This document shows, piece by piece, positions 1 through 9,153 of a stretch of DNA of 64,000 nt; within the stretch, counting starts at the first letter, position 1; every line of letters begins with the position of its first letter. The translations under genes and the position numbers were made by a program. The stretch lies in assembly GCA_017561575.1 (NCBI GenBank), contig JAFZBS010000006.1, positions 39,557 through 103,556 of the forward strand, in the 5' to 3' direction. The notes under the pieces are model-generated. The model was given only the letters and a program-made list of their open reading frames with translations. It did not search any database and had not been told where the DNA came from. Origin of the DNA: Candidatus Saccharimonadota bacterium (GTDB taxonomy: Bacteria; Patescibacteriota; Saccharimonadia; Saccharimonadales; Saccharimonadaceae).

Positions 1-199
1 TAATAATGACTTCAGGTTCATCGGGAACGTCGCCTTGGTCCTCAGAAGGGGCAACGCTGCCATCGTCGGCAGGGACATCAGCACCGGTACCTTTTGTTAC
101 ATACAAAATAGCTAAAGCAATAGAAAAAGAAATAAAGAAGATGCCTATAGCGGTTAGAGCAACTAAGGCCTTACGTTTACTAGCCGTTTTATAAACCAT
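1..199 (-). CDS. N-terminal fragment of a membrane-anchored or secreted protein (runs off left edge)
   Basis: Read on the minus strand, an ATG at 199-197 lies 8 nt after a GGAGGAG ribosome binding site. It opens a frame of 66 codons that stays open to the window edge. The peptide begins MVYKTASKRKA, continues with a hydrophobic segment (about residues 11-30) and then an acidic, Pro/Asp/Glu-rich linker. That is the pattern of a signal anchor followed by an extracytoplasmic domain lying outside the window. The start overlaps the end of the CapA-like gene by 37 nt, so the two are probably co-transcribed and translationally linked. Function cannot be assigned from the visible part. Confidence 0.65.
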   Translation of the reverse strand, partial: MVYKTASKRKALVALTAIGIFFISFSIALAILYVTKGTGADVPADDGSVAPSEDQGDVPDEPEVII

Positions 200-1656
200 T
201 CCGCGGTCTCCTCGTCCATTAATCTTGTTTGCATCTCATCCCCATACACCGTGGGAACGATTTCAGTTTGAAGTAACTTGTCTTGATAAATGTGATGTAC
301 GAGTACCAGACTTCGAGTAGTTCCTGGCCACCAAACTTGGTCAAAGAAGAGATTACCGAGACCATAGTAAATCACGCCATTACCATACAATTCGAATGTC
401 TGAGGTTGATGCGCAGCAGTGCCGACAACAATGTCGGCGCCAAGATCGATTAAATGCCTAAAGAAGCCAACTTGATTACCAGCGGAGGAATTGGCGTAGT
501 CGCATGCGGGATCCTCATAGGTAGACGCGTAAGCATTGCATTCGTAGTACTGGATATCTACAATTACAAGGTCACCACGCTCTTTTGCATCGCGAATATT
601 GGCAGCGGCAACATCTTCATAGTATTGATTTGCTCCAGGAGTATTATCGTATGTGGCTCCACCGGTAGACTGGTTATAAGCTAGCATAGTCACACCATTA
701 TCTTTTTCATTTATTTCAAGCGGGACGGCGGCTTCAGTAGCTGTTTTGCCACCACCGACCATTTTGATGTTATTTTGAATATAAGTATCAATAGTCTCTC
801 TCGCGGCCTGATCACCACAATCTTGATTATGGTTGCCTGTGAGCTCAACAATATCGAGACCAATCGAGAGAAGTGTGTTGATAAAACGCTTATCTGAACA
901 AATATTTCTCGTCGTGGCATAATCTGTAAACGATGATTCATTGGATGTATGAGTTAAATCAAACGAGGATAAGAAATCTTTAATGTTTTCGGCAAAATAC
1001 TCAGCATTGCCAACATTATATAATTTTGCATTCATACCACGCGATAGTGCCGTTACACCAGTTTGAGCTAGTGTCAAAACTTTATCTTTTGTTGGGAAAT
1101 CTTTCGAGAAATGTTCAAAAACGAGTGGTTTGATTTCTTCGTCGTACTTTTCCGATTCAAAACTAATGACATTAAACACCGCGCCAGAATTAAAAGTGTC
1201 CAAATAGTAATCACCATTAATACTGAGCAATTTTTGTTTAAAATCCAAATCGCCAATCTTAATTAATTGATAATCACAATCCAGACAGTTATTAAAAACC
1301 TGATATGCATTTTCGATTACCAAATCTTTTTTGGTACTATAAAAATCTGTCACTGGCACTAAAATCTCATAAACAAACTCGTTATTCTGAAGCTCCGGAA
1401 GCTTTAATTCGTGTCTTAGCGAAATAGTAACATTTTTGTCAAGATCAACTTCATCAGTAAATATGCTACCAAGCTCAGTAATTAATTCGTCGTTCAGACT
1501 TTCATCGTAAATCACAACGCCGGGGATTCTAAAAATACCAGTTTTTGTAAAAAACTGTACTCCGAAGAATACAGCTGCAAATGCTACTATAAAACCTAAA
1601 ATGCTAGAAAATATTTTCTTACTATGTTTTTTGTTCCGCCCATTATAGTTATCCAT
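163..1656 (-). CDS. CapA family (PGA_cap) envelope protein
   Basis: A 497-residue protein with an N-terminal membrane anchor (about residues 15-36) and a C-terminal metallophosphatase-like domain of the PGA_cap/CapA family, known from poly-gamma-glutamate capsule assembly. Motifs seen are GNHNQDCG (274-281), a VVGTAAHQPQ stretch near 415 and YYGLGNLFFDQ after it. These are the usual metal-site blocks of the family. The substrate is not known here and no capBC-like genes are in view. The ATG at 1656 lies exactly 6 nt after a TATAAT (minus strand, 1668-1663), so the mRNA is probably leaderless. Its promoter lies back to back with that of the GH97 gene. Confidence 0.85.
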   Translation of the reverse strand: MDNYNGRNKKHSKKIFSSILGFIVAFAAVFFGVQFFTKTGIFRIPGVVIYDESLNDELITELGSIFTDEVDLDKNVTISLRHELKLPELQNNEFVYEILVPVTDFYSTKKDLVIENAYQVFNNCLDCDYQLIKIGDLDFKQKLLSINGDYYLDTFNSGAVFNVISFESEKYDEEIKPLVFEHFSKDFPTKDKVLTLAQTGVTALSRGMNAKLYNVGNAEYFAENIKDFLSSFDLTHTSNESSFTDYATTRNICSDKRFINTLLSIGLDIVELTGNHNQDCGDQAARETIDTYIQNNIKMVGGGKTATEAAVPLEINEKDNGVTMLAYNQSTGGATYDNTPGANQYYEDVAAANIRDAKERGDLVIVDIQYYECNAYASTYEDPACDYANSSAGNQVGFFRHLIDLGADIVVGTAAHQPQTFELYGNGVIYYGLGNLFFDQVWWPGTTRSLVLVHHIYQDKLLQTEIVPTVYGDEMQTRLMDEETAEWFIKRLVNVRP

Positions 1657-1694
1657 GTTTTCATTATATCATAATTAGTGATATAATTATTATT

Positions 1695-3656
1695 ATGTTC
1701 AAGTGGGCAAACTTATTTGGTAGCAAAAACAATCTCGAAAAAGAGATTGTCTCTCCGAACGGACGAAATACGTGCAAATTTATTCTAAAAAATGGCGAAG
1801 TTTTTTACCAAGTGCTGTGTGATGGTAAAGTTATTATAGATGAATCAAGACTCGGTTTTTTAATATGTGGAGAAGAGCCTATTGGTAATAACCTAAAACT
1901 TATTCGAACCACGATGAAGAAACATGACGAAATCTTTGAAATGCCGTGGGGTGAAGACCACTATATTCCTAACAAATTTAGAGAAGGAGCTTTTTATTTG
2001 ACAGAGAGCACTAGCGCTAAGCGCATTCTGACTCTCAGATTTAGAGTTTTTGATAACGCGGTTGCCTTTCGCTATGAAATCCCAGCACAGCCGAAGTTCC
2101 AACGCATTACAATTGCCGATGAATTAACTGAGTTTAATATAAATTTAAATTCTGTGGCGTGGAAGATTCCCGCTTACGAACCAGACCGTTACGAATATAA
2201 CTACGAGAAGGCGACGGTGTCCGAACTCACAAATTCTGTTCATACACCTTTAACAATCAAAACACCGACTGGATATTATTTATCACTTCATGAGGCAGCA
2301 CTTTACAATTATGGATCAATGACTATCAAATTGCAGAATCAAAAATTAAAAACGGATATTACTCCGTTGTCAGATGGCACAAAAGCGCATTTAGCTTTGC
2401 CATTTGAAACACCTTGGCGATTAATAATGATCGATAATTCAGCCATCAGTTTGACGACAAATCGAGTGATGTATGCATTAAATGAAGCACCAAGACAAGA
2501 CTTCTCTTGGGTAAAAACTCTAAAATTTATCGGCATCTGGTGGGCAATGTATGTTGGCGAATGGACCTGGGCGCCAGGTGAACGTCATGGTGCTACTACG
2601 AGACATGCCAAAGAATATATCGATGCGGCCGTGCGTCTAGGAATTGGCGGTCTCTTAATAGAAGGTTGGAATAATGGCTGGGAGGGTGATTGGCTTCAGA
2701 ACGGTATCAATAATAGTTTCACCGAGCCTACACCAGATTTTAATTTTACCGAAATAGCAAGTTATGCTAGGATTCGCAACATCGAGCTAGTCGGGCATCA
2801 CGAAACAGTGGGCTTCATTGATAATTACGAACGTCAGCTCGAAGCGGCGTATGACTATTACGCTAAAAACGGAGTTCACTACATTAAAACAGGCTATGCT
2901 GGTAGCCAAATGATGATAAACGGACGACGCGAATATCACCATTCTCAACTTGGCGTTTTGCACTATCAAAAAACGATTGAACTTGCCGCCAAAAAACAAA
3001 TTATGTTAGATATACATGAGCCAATTAAAGGTACCGGTATAGAACGCACCTGGCCAAATCTTCTTACGCGCGAAGGCGCAAGAGGACAAGAATATGAAGG
3101 TGGTGCAATATTGCCATCTCATGCCTGTTTTCTGCCATATACTAGATTGCTCTCTGGCGGTATGGACTACACAAATGGTATTTTTGATATCACGAACAAT
3201 GTTAAACGCGTATCAACTACTTTGGCGCGACAACTTGCCTATTTTGTAACTATTTATTCCGGTATGACGATGGCGGCCGACCGGCCATTCATGTACGAAA
3301 ATAATTATCCAGATATGTTTAAGTTTATCCATGACGTGCCGACAAACTTTGAAATGACAATTCCCCTCGCCGGCGAAATTGGAGAGTATTATGTTGTAGC
3401 CAGAAAATCTCGTGATTTAAAAACCTGGTTTATCGGCGGAGTAACCAATGAATTTCCAAGGCGGATGCATATAGATTTAGATTTTCTCGAAAACTTTGTT
3501 TATGAAGCTACTATCTATGCCGACTCGCCAGATGCTCATTTCCGCGATAAACCATTTGGATACGAAATAACAACTCGCAAAATTCAAAAGACCGACTCCC
3601 TGGACATCTATATGGCACCAGGTGGTGGATTTGCTATTGAATTGAAGCAGTTATAA
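1695..3656 (+). CDS. Glycoside hydrolase family 97 (alpha-glucosidase/alpha-galactosidase type)
   Basis: This 653-residue protein has the GH97 layout: an N-terminal beta-sandwich beginning VSPNGRN, a TIM barrel containing HHETVGF, HYIKTGYAG (about 395-403), LDIHEPIKGTG (about 436-446) and GQEYEGG, and a C-terminal beta domain. In GH97 the retaining members have an Asp nucleophile where this protein has Gly in IKTGYAG. The glutamates in IHEP and QEYEGG fit the inverting, calcium-dependent SusB-like branch (inference). No N-terminal signal peptide is visible, so it may act on imported alpha-glucosides. TATAAT at 1682-1687 is 7 nt from the ATG. The 3' end overlaps the convergent sortase gene by 23 nt. 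Confidence 0.9.
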   Translation: MFKWANLFGSKNNLEKEIVSPNGRNTCKFILKNGEVFYQVLCDGKVIIDESRLGFLICGEEPIGNNLKLIRTTMKKHDEIFEMPWGEDHYIPNKFREGAFYLTESTSAKRILTLRFRVFDNAVAFRYEIPAQPKFQRITIADELTEFNINLNSVAWKIPAYEPDRYEYNYEKATVSELTNSVHTPLTIKTPTGYYLSLHEAALYNYGSMTIKLQNQKLKTDITPLSDGTKAHLALPFETPWRLIMIDNSAISLTTNRVMYALNEAPRQDFSWVKTLKFIGIWWAMYVGEWTWAPGERHGATTRHAKEYIDAAVRLGIGGLLIEGWNNGWEGDWLQNGINNSFTEPTPDFNFTEIASYARIRNIELVGHHETVGFIDNYERQLEAAYDYYAKNGVHYIKTGYAGSQMMINGRREYHHSQLGVLHYQKTIELAAKKQIMLDIHEPIKGTGIERTWPNLLTREGARGQEYEGGAILPSHACFLPYTRLLSGGMDYTNGIFDITNNVKRVSTTLARQLAYFVTIYSGMTMAADRPFMYENNYPDMFKFIHDVPTNFEMTIPLAGEIGEYYVVARKSRDLKTWFIGGVTNEFPRRMHIDLDFLENFVYEATIYADSPDAHFRDKPFGYEITTRKIQKTDSLDIYMAPGGGFAIELKQL

Positions 3657-4125
3657 TCAAACGCTCAGTAGCATCAAATCCATCTAACATTTCACCAGCG
3701 CAGGTCATTATTATAAGAGTTTCCTTCTCTTCTGGGATTAACAAATTGTCCATTCTGACATCGGTTTTTGGTAGGATTTCAACACTTGTTATTCTATAAC
3801 TCTCTAAATCGTATAGAATTTCATCGCCAACAGTAAGAAGCGAAAGGTCACTAAAAACCCCACTAGAATGTCCAACCAAAAAAGTTTTGTTTCGTGATCT
3901 CGAAAACGCACCAACTACAGAATCCGGAGTTATAAATTTACCATCCTCAAGTTTTAATGTAGTAACGCCAGAAGACAGACCAATTTTAGGGATTTCAATG
4001 TCGGTAATAATGTCGACAGATGTAGCACCAGCAGGCAGTAAGCCAACAACAAGGTAAACGGCAAGCAGTACAAAATATGATACTATTACAATCTTACGAA
4101 AATCAAATGTTTTCTTAAGTTCCAC
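3634..4125 (-). CDS. Sortase (short, membrane-anchored)
   Basis: A 163-residue protein with one N-terminal transmembrane segment and a sortase beta-barrel. The catalytic triad is recognisable: His in FLVGHSSG, Cys in the TLxTC-like block IIMTCAG and Arg in ATERLIITA near the C-terminus. Sortases cleave a C-terminal sorting signal and join the protein to the envelope or to another subunit. The start is a GTG at 4125, chosen because an AAAGGAGGAG ribosome binding site sits just upstream with a TATAAT further up. It ends inside the convergent GH97 gene. It is one of three sortases in the window and the subclass is not clear. Confidence 0.85.
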   Translation of the reverse strand: MELKKTFDFRKIVIVSYFVLLAVYLVVGLLPAGATSVDIITDIEIPKIGLSSGVTTLKLEDGKFITPDSVVGAFSRSRNKTFLVGHSSGVFSDLSLLTVGDEILYDLESYRITSVEILPKTDVRMDNLLIPEEKETLIIMTCAGEMLDGFDATERLIITASIQ

Positions 4126-4167
4126 ACTCCTCCTTTTATATTATTATAGCACAAGAACTATAAAAAT

Positions 4168-4713
4168 TTAAACACCAGGATTGAACATTTTTAATTTTTT
4201 TTCATGGTTTTTATAATTTTTGTCGTGTAGACCAACTTCCGCCCAAAAATCTTTAGAATGATCCATATGGTTTAAATGCGCTAGCTCGTGTAAAATCACG
4301 TAATCCCGCAAAACTTCCGGCACTTTCATCAACCCAATATTCAGTGAAATGGTGCGATTCGATGAGCAACTACCCCATCTAGTATTGGCGTGTGTCAGCC
4401 GGCATTTTTCATACGAATAGCCATATAATTTCGCATAATATTCTAATCTGTACGGAAGATACTCACGCGCTTTCTTCATGAGTATTTTCTTTTGATAATC
4501 GCGGGCGCGCTGCTCTTTTGGGTCCTTAAGGGGCAGTTTTTCACGAATTATTTCGCGATTTGAATTTAAAAATCTTTTAGCAAGAAAAGTTGAAGTGTAG
4601 GTTGGCACACTCATAGTAAGACGCCCCGAAGTCGAAACTGTAAAACGAACACCACGAGAAAGAGGGCTTTTTCTAACAATTACTTCACCAAATTCTTTAT
4701 CTTCGATAATCAT
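4168..4713 (-). CDS. YgjP-like metallopeptidase domain protein (DUF45 / M48-related)
   Basis: A 181-residue cytoplasmic protein. The zinc motif HELAH (142-146) is followed by further histidines in LNHMDH, and TRWGSCSS upstream is the second signature of the YgjP/DUF45 family of predicted metal-dependent hydrolases. The start codon overlaps the stop of the upstream P-loop gene as TAATG, so the two are translationally coupled. The biological role of the family is poorly defined. Confidence 0.88.
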   Translation of the reverse strand: MIIEDKEFGEVIVRKSPLSRGVRFTVSTSGRLTMSVPTYTSTFLAKRFLNSNREIIREKLPLKDPKEQRARDYQKKILMKKAREYLPYRLEYYAKLYGYSYEKCRLTHANTRWGSCSSNRTISLNIGLMKVPEVLRDYVILHELAHLNHMDHSKDFWAEVGLHDKNYKNHEKKLKMFNPGV

Positions 4714-5213
4714 TATTTTGTTTGCTCGGAATCGGCAAGACCAGCAAGAATGTGACGAGCTTGGGTTTCGAATGTGTGTTTACCGGACAAAATCACTGGC
4801 TTTTCAACTTCGGTTGGGGCCTCTAGGCTTGCAACGGCCGTATCATAAGCCTCTCTTGCCGCAGAAACAGATTTATAAAGACGCTTCATTCTAAGTCTAA
4901 TTGTCGAAATATCAGTTTGAATCCAAACCAGAGTCGGCTCATAACCGCATGCTCTCAAAACATTACGGACCTCAGCGCGTTCCTTTTCTGTGCCAAGACC
5001 ACCCTCGATAATCAAGTTTTTTCCTGTACGAGTTAATAGCTCAATTAAAAGAAGGACATTTTTTCGCGACAGACGATACTGCTCGGATATTTCGTCGAAG
5101 TTATAATATGCAAGATCAAATCTCCATGAAAATTTTTCGCTGAATGTTGTTTTTCCACTACAGGGTGCCCCAAATATCAGAAGAGCGCGTGGTTTAGACT
5201 TTTTACCTTCCAT
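4713..5213 (-). CDS. P-loop AAA_33-type kinase/ATPase
   Basis: A 166-residue protein with a Walker A motif GAPCSGKTT (15-23), a short core and a basic region with RLRMKRL, resembling small zeta-toxin or adenylylsulfate-kinase-like P-loop kinases. No substrate-specific motif is recognised. It heads a two-gene unit with the YgjP-like gene (1-nt overlap). A TACAAT element lies 9 nt before the ATG. Confidence 0.75.
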   Translation of the reverse strand: MEGKKSKPRALLIFGAPCSGKTTFSEKFSWRFDLAYYNFDEISEQYRLSRKNVLLLIELLTRTGKNLIIEGGLGTEKERAEVRNVLRACGYEPTLVWIQTDISTIRLRMKRLYKSVSAAREAYDTAVASLEAPTEVEKPVILSGKHTFETQARHILAGLADSEQTK

Positions 5214-5286
5214 AATGATTTAATTGTATCACAAATGAATAAAATAGTGCAAGTAAAAAACCTGTTATATGTTAAAATAATAATGG

Positions 5287-6279
5287 ATGAAGGTAAAATA
5301 CAGCCAAATTAAACCACAAATTCCGGTTGTTTTATTGTATTTGCTGATTTTTGTCAGCGTTATTCATATTATCGGGATAATTGTTCTATTTGCGCTACCG
5401 ATACCTGATTCAAATATTGACACGACACCACCCGCAATTAGCTTAAACGGTGAAAAAAGAATAATTCTCTACGATAATGAAACCTTTGAAGACCCTGGCG
5501 TGACGGCATATGACGGTGAACGCGAAGTAGAAGTCGAAGTGACCGGCAAGATTAATAAAGATGATTCAGAAAACTATCTTATTGAATACACGGCAAAAGA
5601 TGACGTCGGAAATATCGCCGTTGAATCGCGAATTGTCACAGTACTCCATCGCTATACAGGAAAAATTTACTTGACTTTTGATGATGGCCCCAGTGCATAT
5701 ACCGCAAAACTGCTTGACATCTTAAAAAAGTACAATGTAAAGGCAACATTTTTCGTGACAGGATACGGTAGTGATGAAATGATTGCGCGCGAGTATAATG
5801 AGGGGCACGCCGTGGCGCTCCATTCCTTTACGCATGACTACGCAAATATTTATTCGAGTATAGATAATTATTTTGCAGATTTATATCGCATTCAAGAACG
5901 CGTTAAAAGTATTACCGGATATACATCATATTTGATGCGCTTCCCCGGCGGTAGTTCCAACACCGTAAGCGCGAAACATGATGGAGGAATTCATATTATG
6001 TCGAAGCTCGTCAAGGAAGTTGGTGCACGCGGTTTTACCTATTTTGATTGGAATGTGACTTCTGGAGATGCTGGTGGTACCACAAGTTCGGATGGGGTAT
6101 ATCAAAATGTAATCAACAGAGTATATCGTGACGGCAAGTCCATAGTGTTACAACATGACAGTAAAGGTTTTTCGGTTGATGCAGTTGAACGCATCATTCA
6201 ATGGGGACTAGCAAACGGATTTACTTTCGACAAACTTGATGCGAACTCATTCACCGCCCACCATGGTGTAAATAATTAA
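5287..6279 (+). CDS. Polysaccharide deacetylase (NodB domain) with N-terminal bacterial Ig-like domain
   Basis: A 330-residue protein with an N-terminal membrane anchor (about residues 14-36) and then a DUF5011/HYR-type Ig-like domain (about 45-118, with the sequence FEDPGVTAYDGE). A NodB carbohydrate esterase 4 domain follows, with TFDDGPS (about 130-136), HSFTHDY (about 178-184) and the RFPGG motif. It probably removes acetyl groups from peptidoglycan or another envelope glycan outside the membrane. A TAAAAT box lies 8 nt upstream of the ATG. It is followed by a bidirectional terminator shared with tRNA-Trp. Confidence 0.88.
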   Translation: MKVKYSQIKPQIPVVLLYLLIFVSVIHIIGIIVLFALPIPDSNIDTTPPAISLNGEKRIILYDNETFEDPGVTAYDGEREVEVEVTGKINKDDSENYLIEYTAKDDVGNIAVESRIVTVLHRYTGKIYLTFDDGPSAYTAKLLDILKKYNVKATFFVTGYGSDEMIAREYNEGHAVALHSFTHDYANIYSSIDNYFADLYRIQERVKSITGYTSYLMRFPGGSSNTVSAKHDGGIHIMSKLVKEVGARGFTYFDWNVTSGDAGGTTSSDGVYQNVINRVYRDGKSIVLQHDSKGFSVDAVERIIQWGLANGFTFDKLDANSFTAHHGVNN

Positions 6280-6303
6280 AAAAGCTCCTAATGGAGTTTT
6301 AAA
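6278..6303. terminator. Bidirectional hairpin between deacetylase and tRNA-Trp
   Basis: The arms AAAGCTCC and GGAGTTTT are separated by 4 nt, with A-runs on one side and T-runs on the other. It can end both the plus-strand deacetylase transcript and the minus-strand tRNA transcript. Confidence 0.6.
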
Positions 6304-6304
6304 A

Positions 6305-6380
6305 TGGCAGGGGTGACAGGACTTGAACCCATGACACGCGGTTTTGGAGACCGCTGCTCTACCAACTGAGCTACACCCCT
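6305..6380 (-). tRNA. tRNA-Trp (anticodon CCA)
   Basis: A 76-nt cloverleaf on the minus strand. The acceptor stem is AGGGGTG/CACCCCT with discriminator G and an encoded CCA (6307-6305). The anticodon stem GCGGT/ACCGC holds the loop CTCCAAA, giving anticodon CCA, and the T-loop is GTTCAAG. Confidence 0.95.
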
Positions 6381-6430
6381 TCAAAAGTTATACTACCATT
6401 TTATCATAAAACGTGATAAAATGGAATACA

Positions 6431-7651
6431 ATGAAAATACTAATGCTTGGCTGGGAACTTCCGCCCCACAATAGTGGTGGGCTTGGTGTTGCATGCCTCA
6501 ATATGGCTCGCGCACTCGCACGTGAAGGCGCGAAAATCGAATTTGTCTTACCATATGAAGCGGATTATTCTGATATAAAATTCATGGATATACTTCCTGC
6601 CACACATCTCGACCCAATATATCGTTATGGTGGCGGCTCATATGAATCTCTAAAAATTCTAGAAAAAATTATTCCGCAAAATGGCCAAGATTTATTATCT
6701 ATTCGCGACGTACAAGCTTCATATTGCGAATTCGTTGACAAACATCTAAAAAAAGACAGACCAGAACTCGTACATGCACATGATTGGCTAACTTATGAAG
6801 CCGGAATGTTGGCAAAGAAAAAATACGATCTTCCTTTTGTTGCACACGTACATGCAACAGAATATGATCGCGCCGGCATGAACACGGGAAATCCGCTGAT
6901 ACATGAAATAGAATATGAAGGTCTGATGCTTGCAGATAAAATTATCGCTGTCTCAGAAGCTACAAAACGAATAGTACATGAAAAATATAATATTCCACTA
7001 GGTAAAATTGACGTAATATATAATTCACTTGACGAAAACTATGAGAAATCCGACTACTATTTTTCAAGCAATACCTATAAGTATCTGATTGGATTAAAAG
7101 AGCAAGGTTACACTATAATCTCTACCGTAGGTCGCTTCACTATTCAGAAAGGCCTGAGTAGACTGGTCTACGCAGCAGCTAAAGCTATAGAAAAGAACTC
7201 AAAACTCATTTTTGTCCTCGCCGGAGATGGCGAAGAGCGCAACAAGCTAGTCTCTTTGGTAGCGGAACTTGGTATTGCCAAAAATGTTATTTTCACGGGC
7301 TTCATTCGAGGCAAAAAACTCCGTGATATTTATTCGGTTTCGGATATATTTGTGATGAGCTCAATCTCAGAGCCATTTGGGTTAACTGCACTTGAAGCGG
7401 CACACCACGGAGATGCACTAATTTTGACGAAACAATCAGGAGTATCGGAAATCGTTTGGTCGGCTTTGACATATGATTTTTGGGACGAGAAGAAACTCGC
7501 CGATGAAATCCTAGCCGTTGCTGGCAGCAAGGCCCTACGTGAATCGCTGCAAGAAAACATTAAAAATGAGTATCACAGAATTTCATGGGACCAAGTTGCT
7601 AAAAAATGTATGAAGGTGTATAATAAAACCATAAAAAGTAAGAGGCACTAG
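6431..7651 (+). CDS. GT4-family glycosyltransferase (glycogen-synthase-like)
   Basis: A 406-residue GT-B glycosyltransferase. The N-terminal MLGWELPPHNSGGLG matches the nucleotide-sugar loop of the GT4/GT5 starch/glycogen synthase group. LVHAHDW (about 112), STVGRFTIQKG (about 231) and EPFGLTALEA (about 313) are the usual GT4 blocks. It lies one nucleotide before a GH57 gene, so the pair probably makes or remodels an alpha-glucan. The ATG at 6431 is preferred over a GTG 18 nt upstream because a TAAAAT box (6417-6422) lies 8 nt before it and no ribosome binding site is seen. Confidence 0.88.
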   Translation: MKILMLGWELPPHNSGGLGVACLNMARALAREGAKIEFVLPYEADYSDIKFMDILPATHLDPIYRYGGGSYESLKILEKIIPQNGQDLLSIRDVQASYCEFVDKHLKKDRPELVHAHDWLTYEAGMLAKKKYDLPFVAHVHATEYDRAGMNTGNPLIHEIEYEGLMLADKIIAVSEATKRIVHEKYNIPLGKIDVIYNSLDENYEKSDYYFSSNTYKYLIGLKEQGYTIISTVGRFTIQKGLSRLVYAAAKAIEKNSKLIFVLAGDGEERNKLVSLVAELGIAKNVIFTGFIRGKKLRDIYSVSDIFVMSSISEPFGLTALEAAHHGDALILTKQSGVSEIVWSALTYDFWDEKKLADEILAVAGSKALRESLQENIKNEYHRISWDQVAKKCMKVYNKTIKSKRH

Positions 7652-7652
7652 G

Positions 7653-8849
7653 GTGAGAGCTATTTGTTTGTATCTGCATATTCATCAGCCTGTTCGCTAT
7701 CGCGAATACTCCATTTTTGATGTAGGAAATAACTCAAATTACTTTAACGACAATTATAACAGCAAGCAAAACAACGAAAGAATATTCCGAAAAGTTGCAA
7801 AAAAATCCTATTATCCAACCTTAGAACTACTTAAAGCTAAAATGCTGACACATCCAGACTTTAAAGTCTCTTTTAGCATTACTGGAACTTGGCTCGAACA
7901 GGCGGCCACATGGGAGCCAGACCTTATACGAATCATCCGCGAAATGGTTAAACGTGGCCAAGCTGAAATTGTCGGAGAAACCTATTATCATTCCCTTGCC
8001 TATTTCTATAATCTTGACGAATTTAATGACCAAGTTAATCTTCACGAAGAAACCATTAATAGATTGTTTGGCGTCAAACCAAAGGTGTTCCGCAACACGG
8101 AACTGTCCTACAACGATTATCTCGCAAAATGGGCAGAAGAAAAAGGATACAAAGGTATTTTAGCGGAAGGCTGGGATAAAATATTAGGATGGCGTAGCCC
8201 AAATCATGTTTACAGCCCAGTTGGGTGTAAGAACCTTAGATTACTGCTCAAGAATTATCGCTTGTCAGATGATATAGCCTTCCGTTTCAGTAATCGTAGC
8301 TGGAAAGAATGGCCACTCACTGTGCCAAAATACCAAAATTGGCTGAATGAATCATGCCTAAATGGCAATCTTATTAATCTCTTTATGGATTTTGAAACCT
8401 TTGGCGAGCATCAATGGCAAGACACTGGGATATTTAATTTTCTAAGCACTTTTATCGATTCCTGGTTAGCTGAATACGAGAATAAATTTGTTACCGTATC
8501 GGAAGCCACAGAAATAGAAGAACCGGTTGGCGAAATATCAATGCCGGAAACTGTTACATGGGCAGATACGGAACGCGATTTGTCGGCATGGGCATCAAAT
8601 AAAATGCAAATCTCCGCTGAAACAGACCTATACGCAATGAGAAAGGAAGTTTTAGCTACAAATAACAAAAGACTAATCTCGGATTGGCGCCATATGACCA
8701 CATCGGATCATCCATATGCGATGTGTACTAAATACTGGAGCGACGGAGACGTGCATGCTTACTTTTCTGCATACAATAGTCCATACGAGGCATTTATGTA
8801 CTATATGAACGTTTTACGAGATATAGAATACAGAAGCTCACAAAAATAA
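7653..8849 (+). CDS. Glycoside hydrolase family 57 (alpha-amylase / 4-alpha-glucanotransferase type)
   Basis: A 398-residue protein opening with HIHQPVR, the first conserved block of GH57. The nucleophile block is FRNTELSYND (Glu near 148) and the acid/base block is DFETFGEHQW (Asp near 246). Members act on alpha-1,4-glucans such as glycogen or maltodextrin. The start is GTG at 7653, one nt after the glycosyltransferase stop and preceded by AAGAGG. No signal peptide is seen, so it is probably cytoplasmic and acts on the product of its neighbour. It ends at a strong terminator. Confidence 0.88.
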   Translation: MRAICLYLHIHQPVRYREYSIFDVGNNSNYFNDNYNSKQNNERIFRKVAKKSYYPTLELLKAKMLTHPDFKVSFSITGTWLEQAATWEPDLIRIIREMVKRGQAEIVGETYYHSLAYFYNLDEFNDQVNLHEETINRLFGVKPKVFRNTELSYNDYLAKWAEEKGYKGILAEGWDKILGWRSPNHVYSPVGCKNLRLLLKNYRLSDDIAFRFSNRSWKEWPLTVPKYQNWLNESCLNGNLINLFMDFETFGEHQWQDTGIFNFLSTFIDSWLAEYENKFVTVSEATEIEEPVGEISMPETVTWADTERDLSAWASNKMQISAETDLYAMRKEVLATNNKRLISDWRHMTTSDHPYAMCTKYWSDGDVHAYFSAYNSPYEAFMYYMNVLRDIEYRSSQK

Positions 8850-8872
8850 CCCCCGATAATGGGGGATATTTT
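8850..8872. terminator. Terminator between GH57 gene and rpmG
   Basis: CCCCC (8850-8854) and GGGGG (8861-8865) flank GATAAT and are followed by ATATTTTAA. It is convergent and usable from either strand. A very similar CCCCC/GGGGGATATTTT hairpin occurs near 63165. Confidence 0.7.
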
Positions 8873-9080
8873 AACGCTTTTTTTCCTTAACTTCGTTTCT
8901 ACCGAGATTCTTTTTGGTTTCAGTAAAGACTACATGTTTTCTAAGAATTGGATCGTATTTTTTAAGCGAAAGTTTATCAGGGGTGTTCATGGTGTTTTTC
9001 TTGGTATAATAAGCACGCACGCCCGATTCTTCGGATACGAGACCAACAAGTTTGCGTTTAGTATTATTCTTCTTTGCCAT
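8871..9080 (-). CDS. rpmG: 50S ribosomal protein L33
   Basis: A 69-residue protein beginning [14 protein letters not shown] and containing [14 protein letters not shown] and [12 protein letters not shown], the L33 pattern. The zinc-binding cysteine pairs of C+ L33 are absent, so this is a zinc-free form. It is somewhat longer than common L33 (about 50-55 residues) through a basic C-terminal tail. The frame is open further upstream, but the ATG at 9080 is chosen from homology and a TATAAT 10 nt before it. Confidence 0.93.
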   Translation of the reverse strand: MAKKNNTKRKLVGLVSEESGVRAYYTKKNTMNTPDKLSLKKYDPILRKHVVFTETKKNLGRNEVKEKKR

Positions 9081-9104
9081 AATTAACGTCATTATATCAC
9101 AGAT

Positions 9105-9137
9105 AATAAAAAAAGGCAAGACTAAAAGCCTTGCCTG
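9105..9137 (-). terminator. Rho-independent terminator of the 56-codon small ORF
   Basis: On the minus strand AGGCAAG and CTTGCCT pair across 9 nt and are followed by seven T. It sits 17 nt after the stop of the small ORF at 9154-9324. Confidence 0.8.
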
Positions 9138-9153
9138 TAGCCGGCCGGTGTCC

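Noticed and set aside
6..194. 62-codon plus-strand frame at the left edge
   Set aside because: It is the antisense of a minus-strand gene that has a clear ribosome binding site and signal-anchor sequence.
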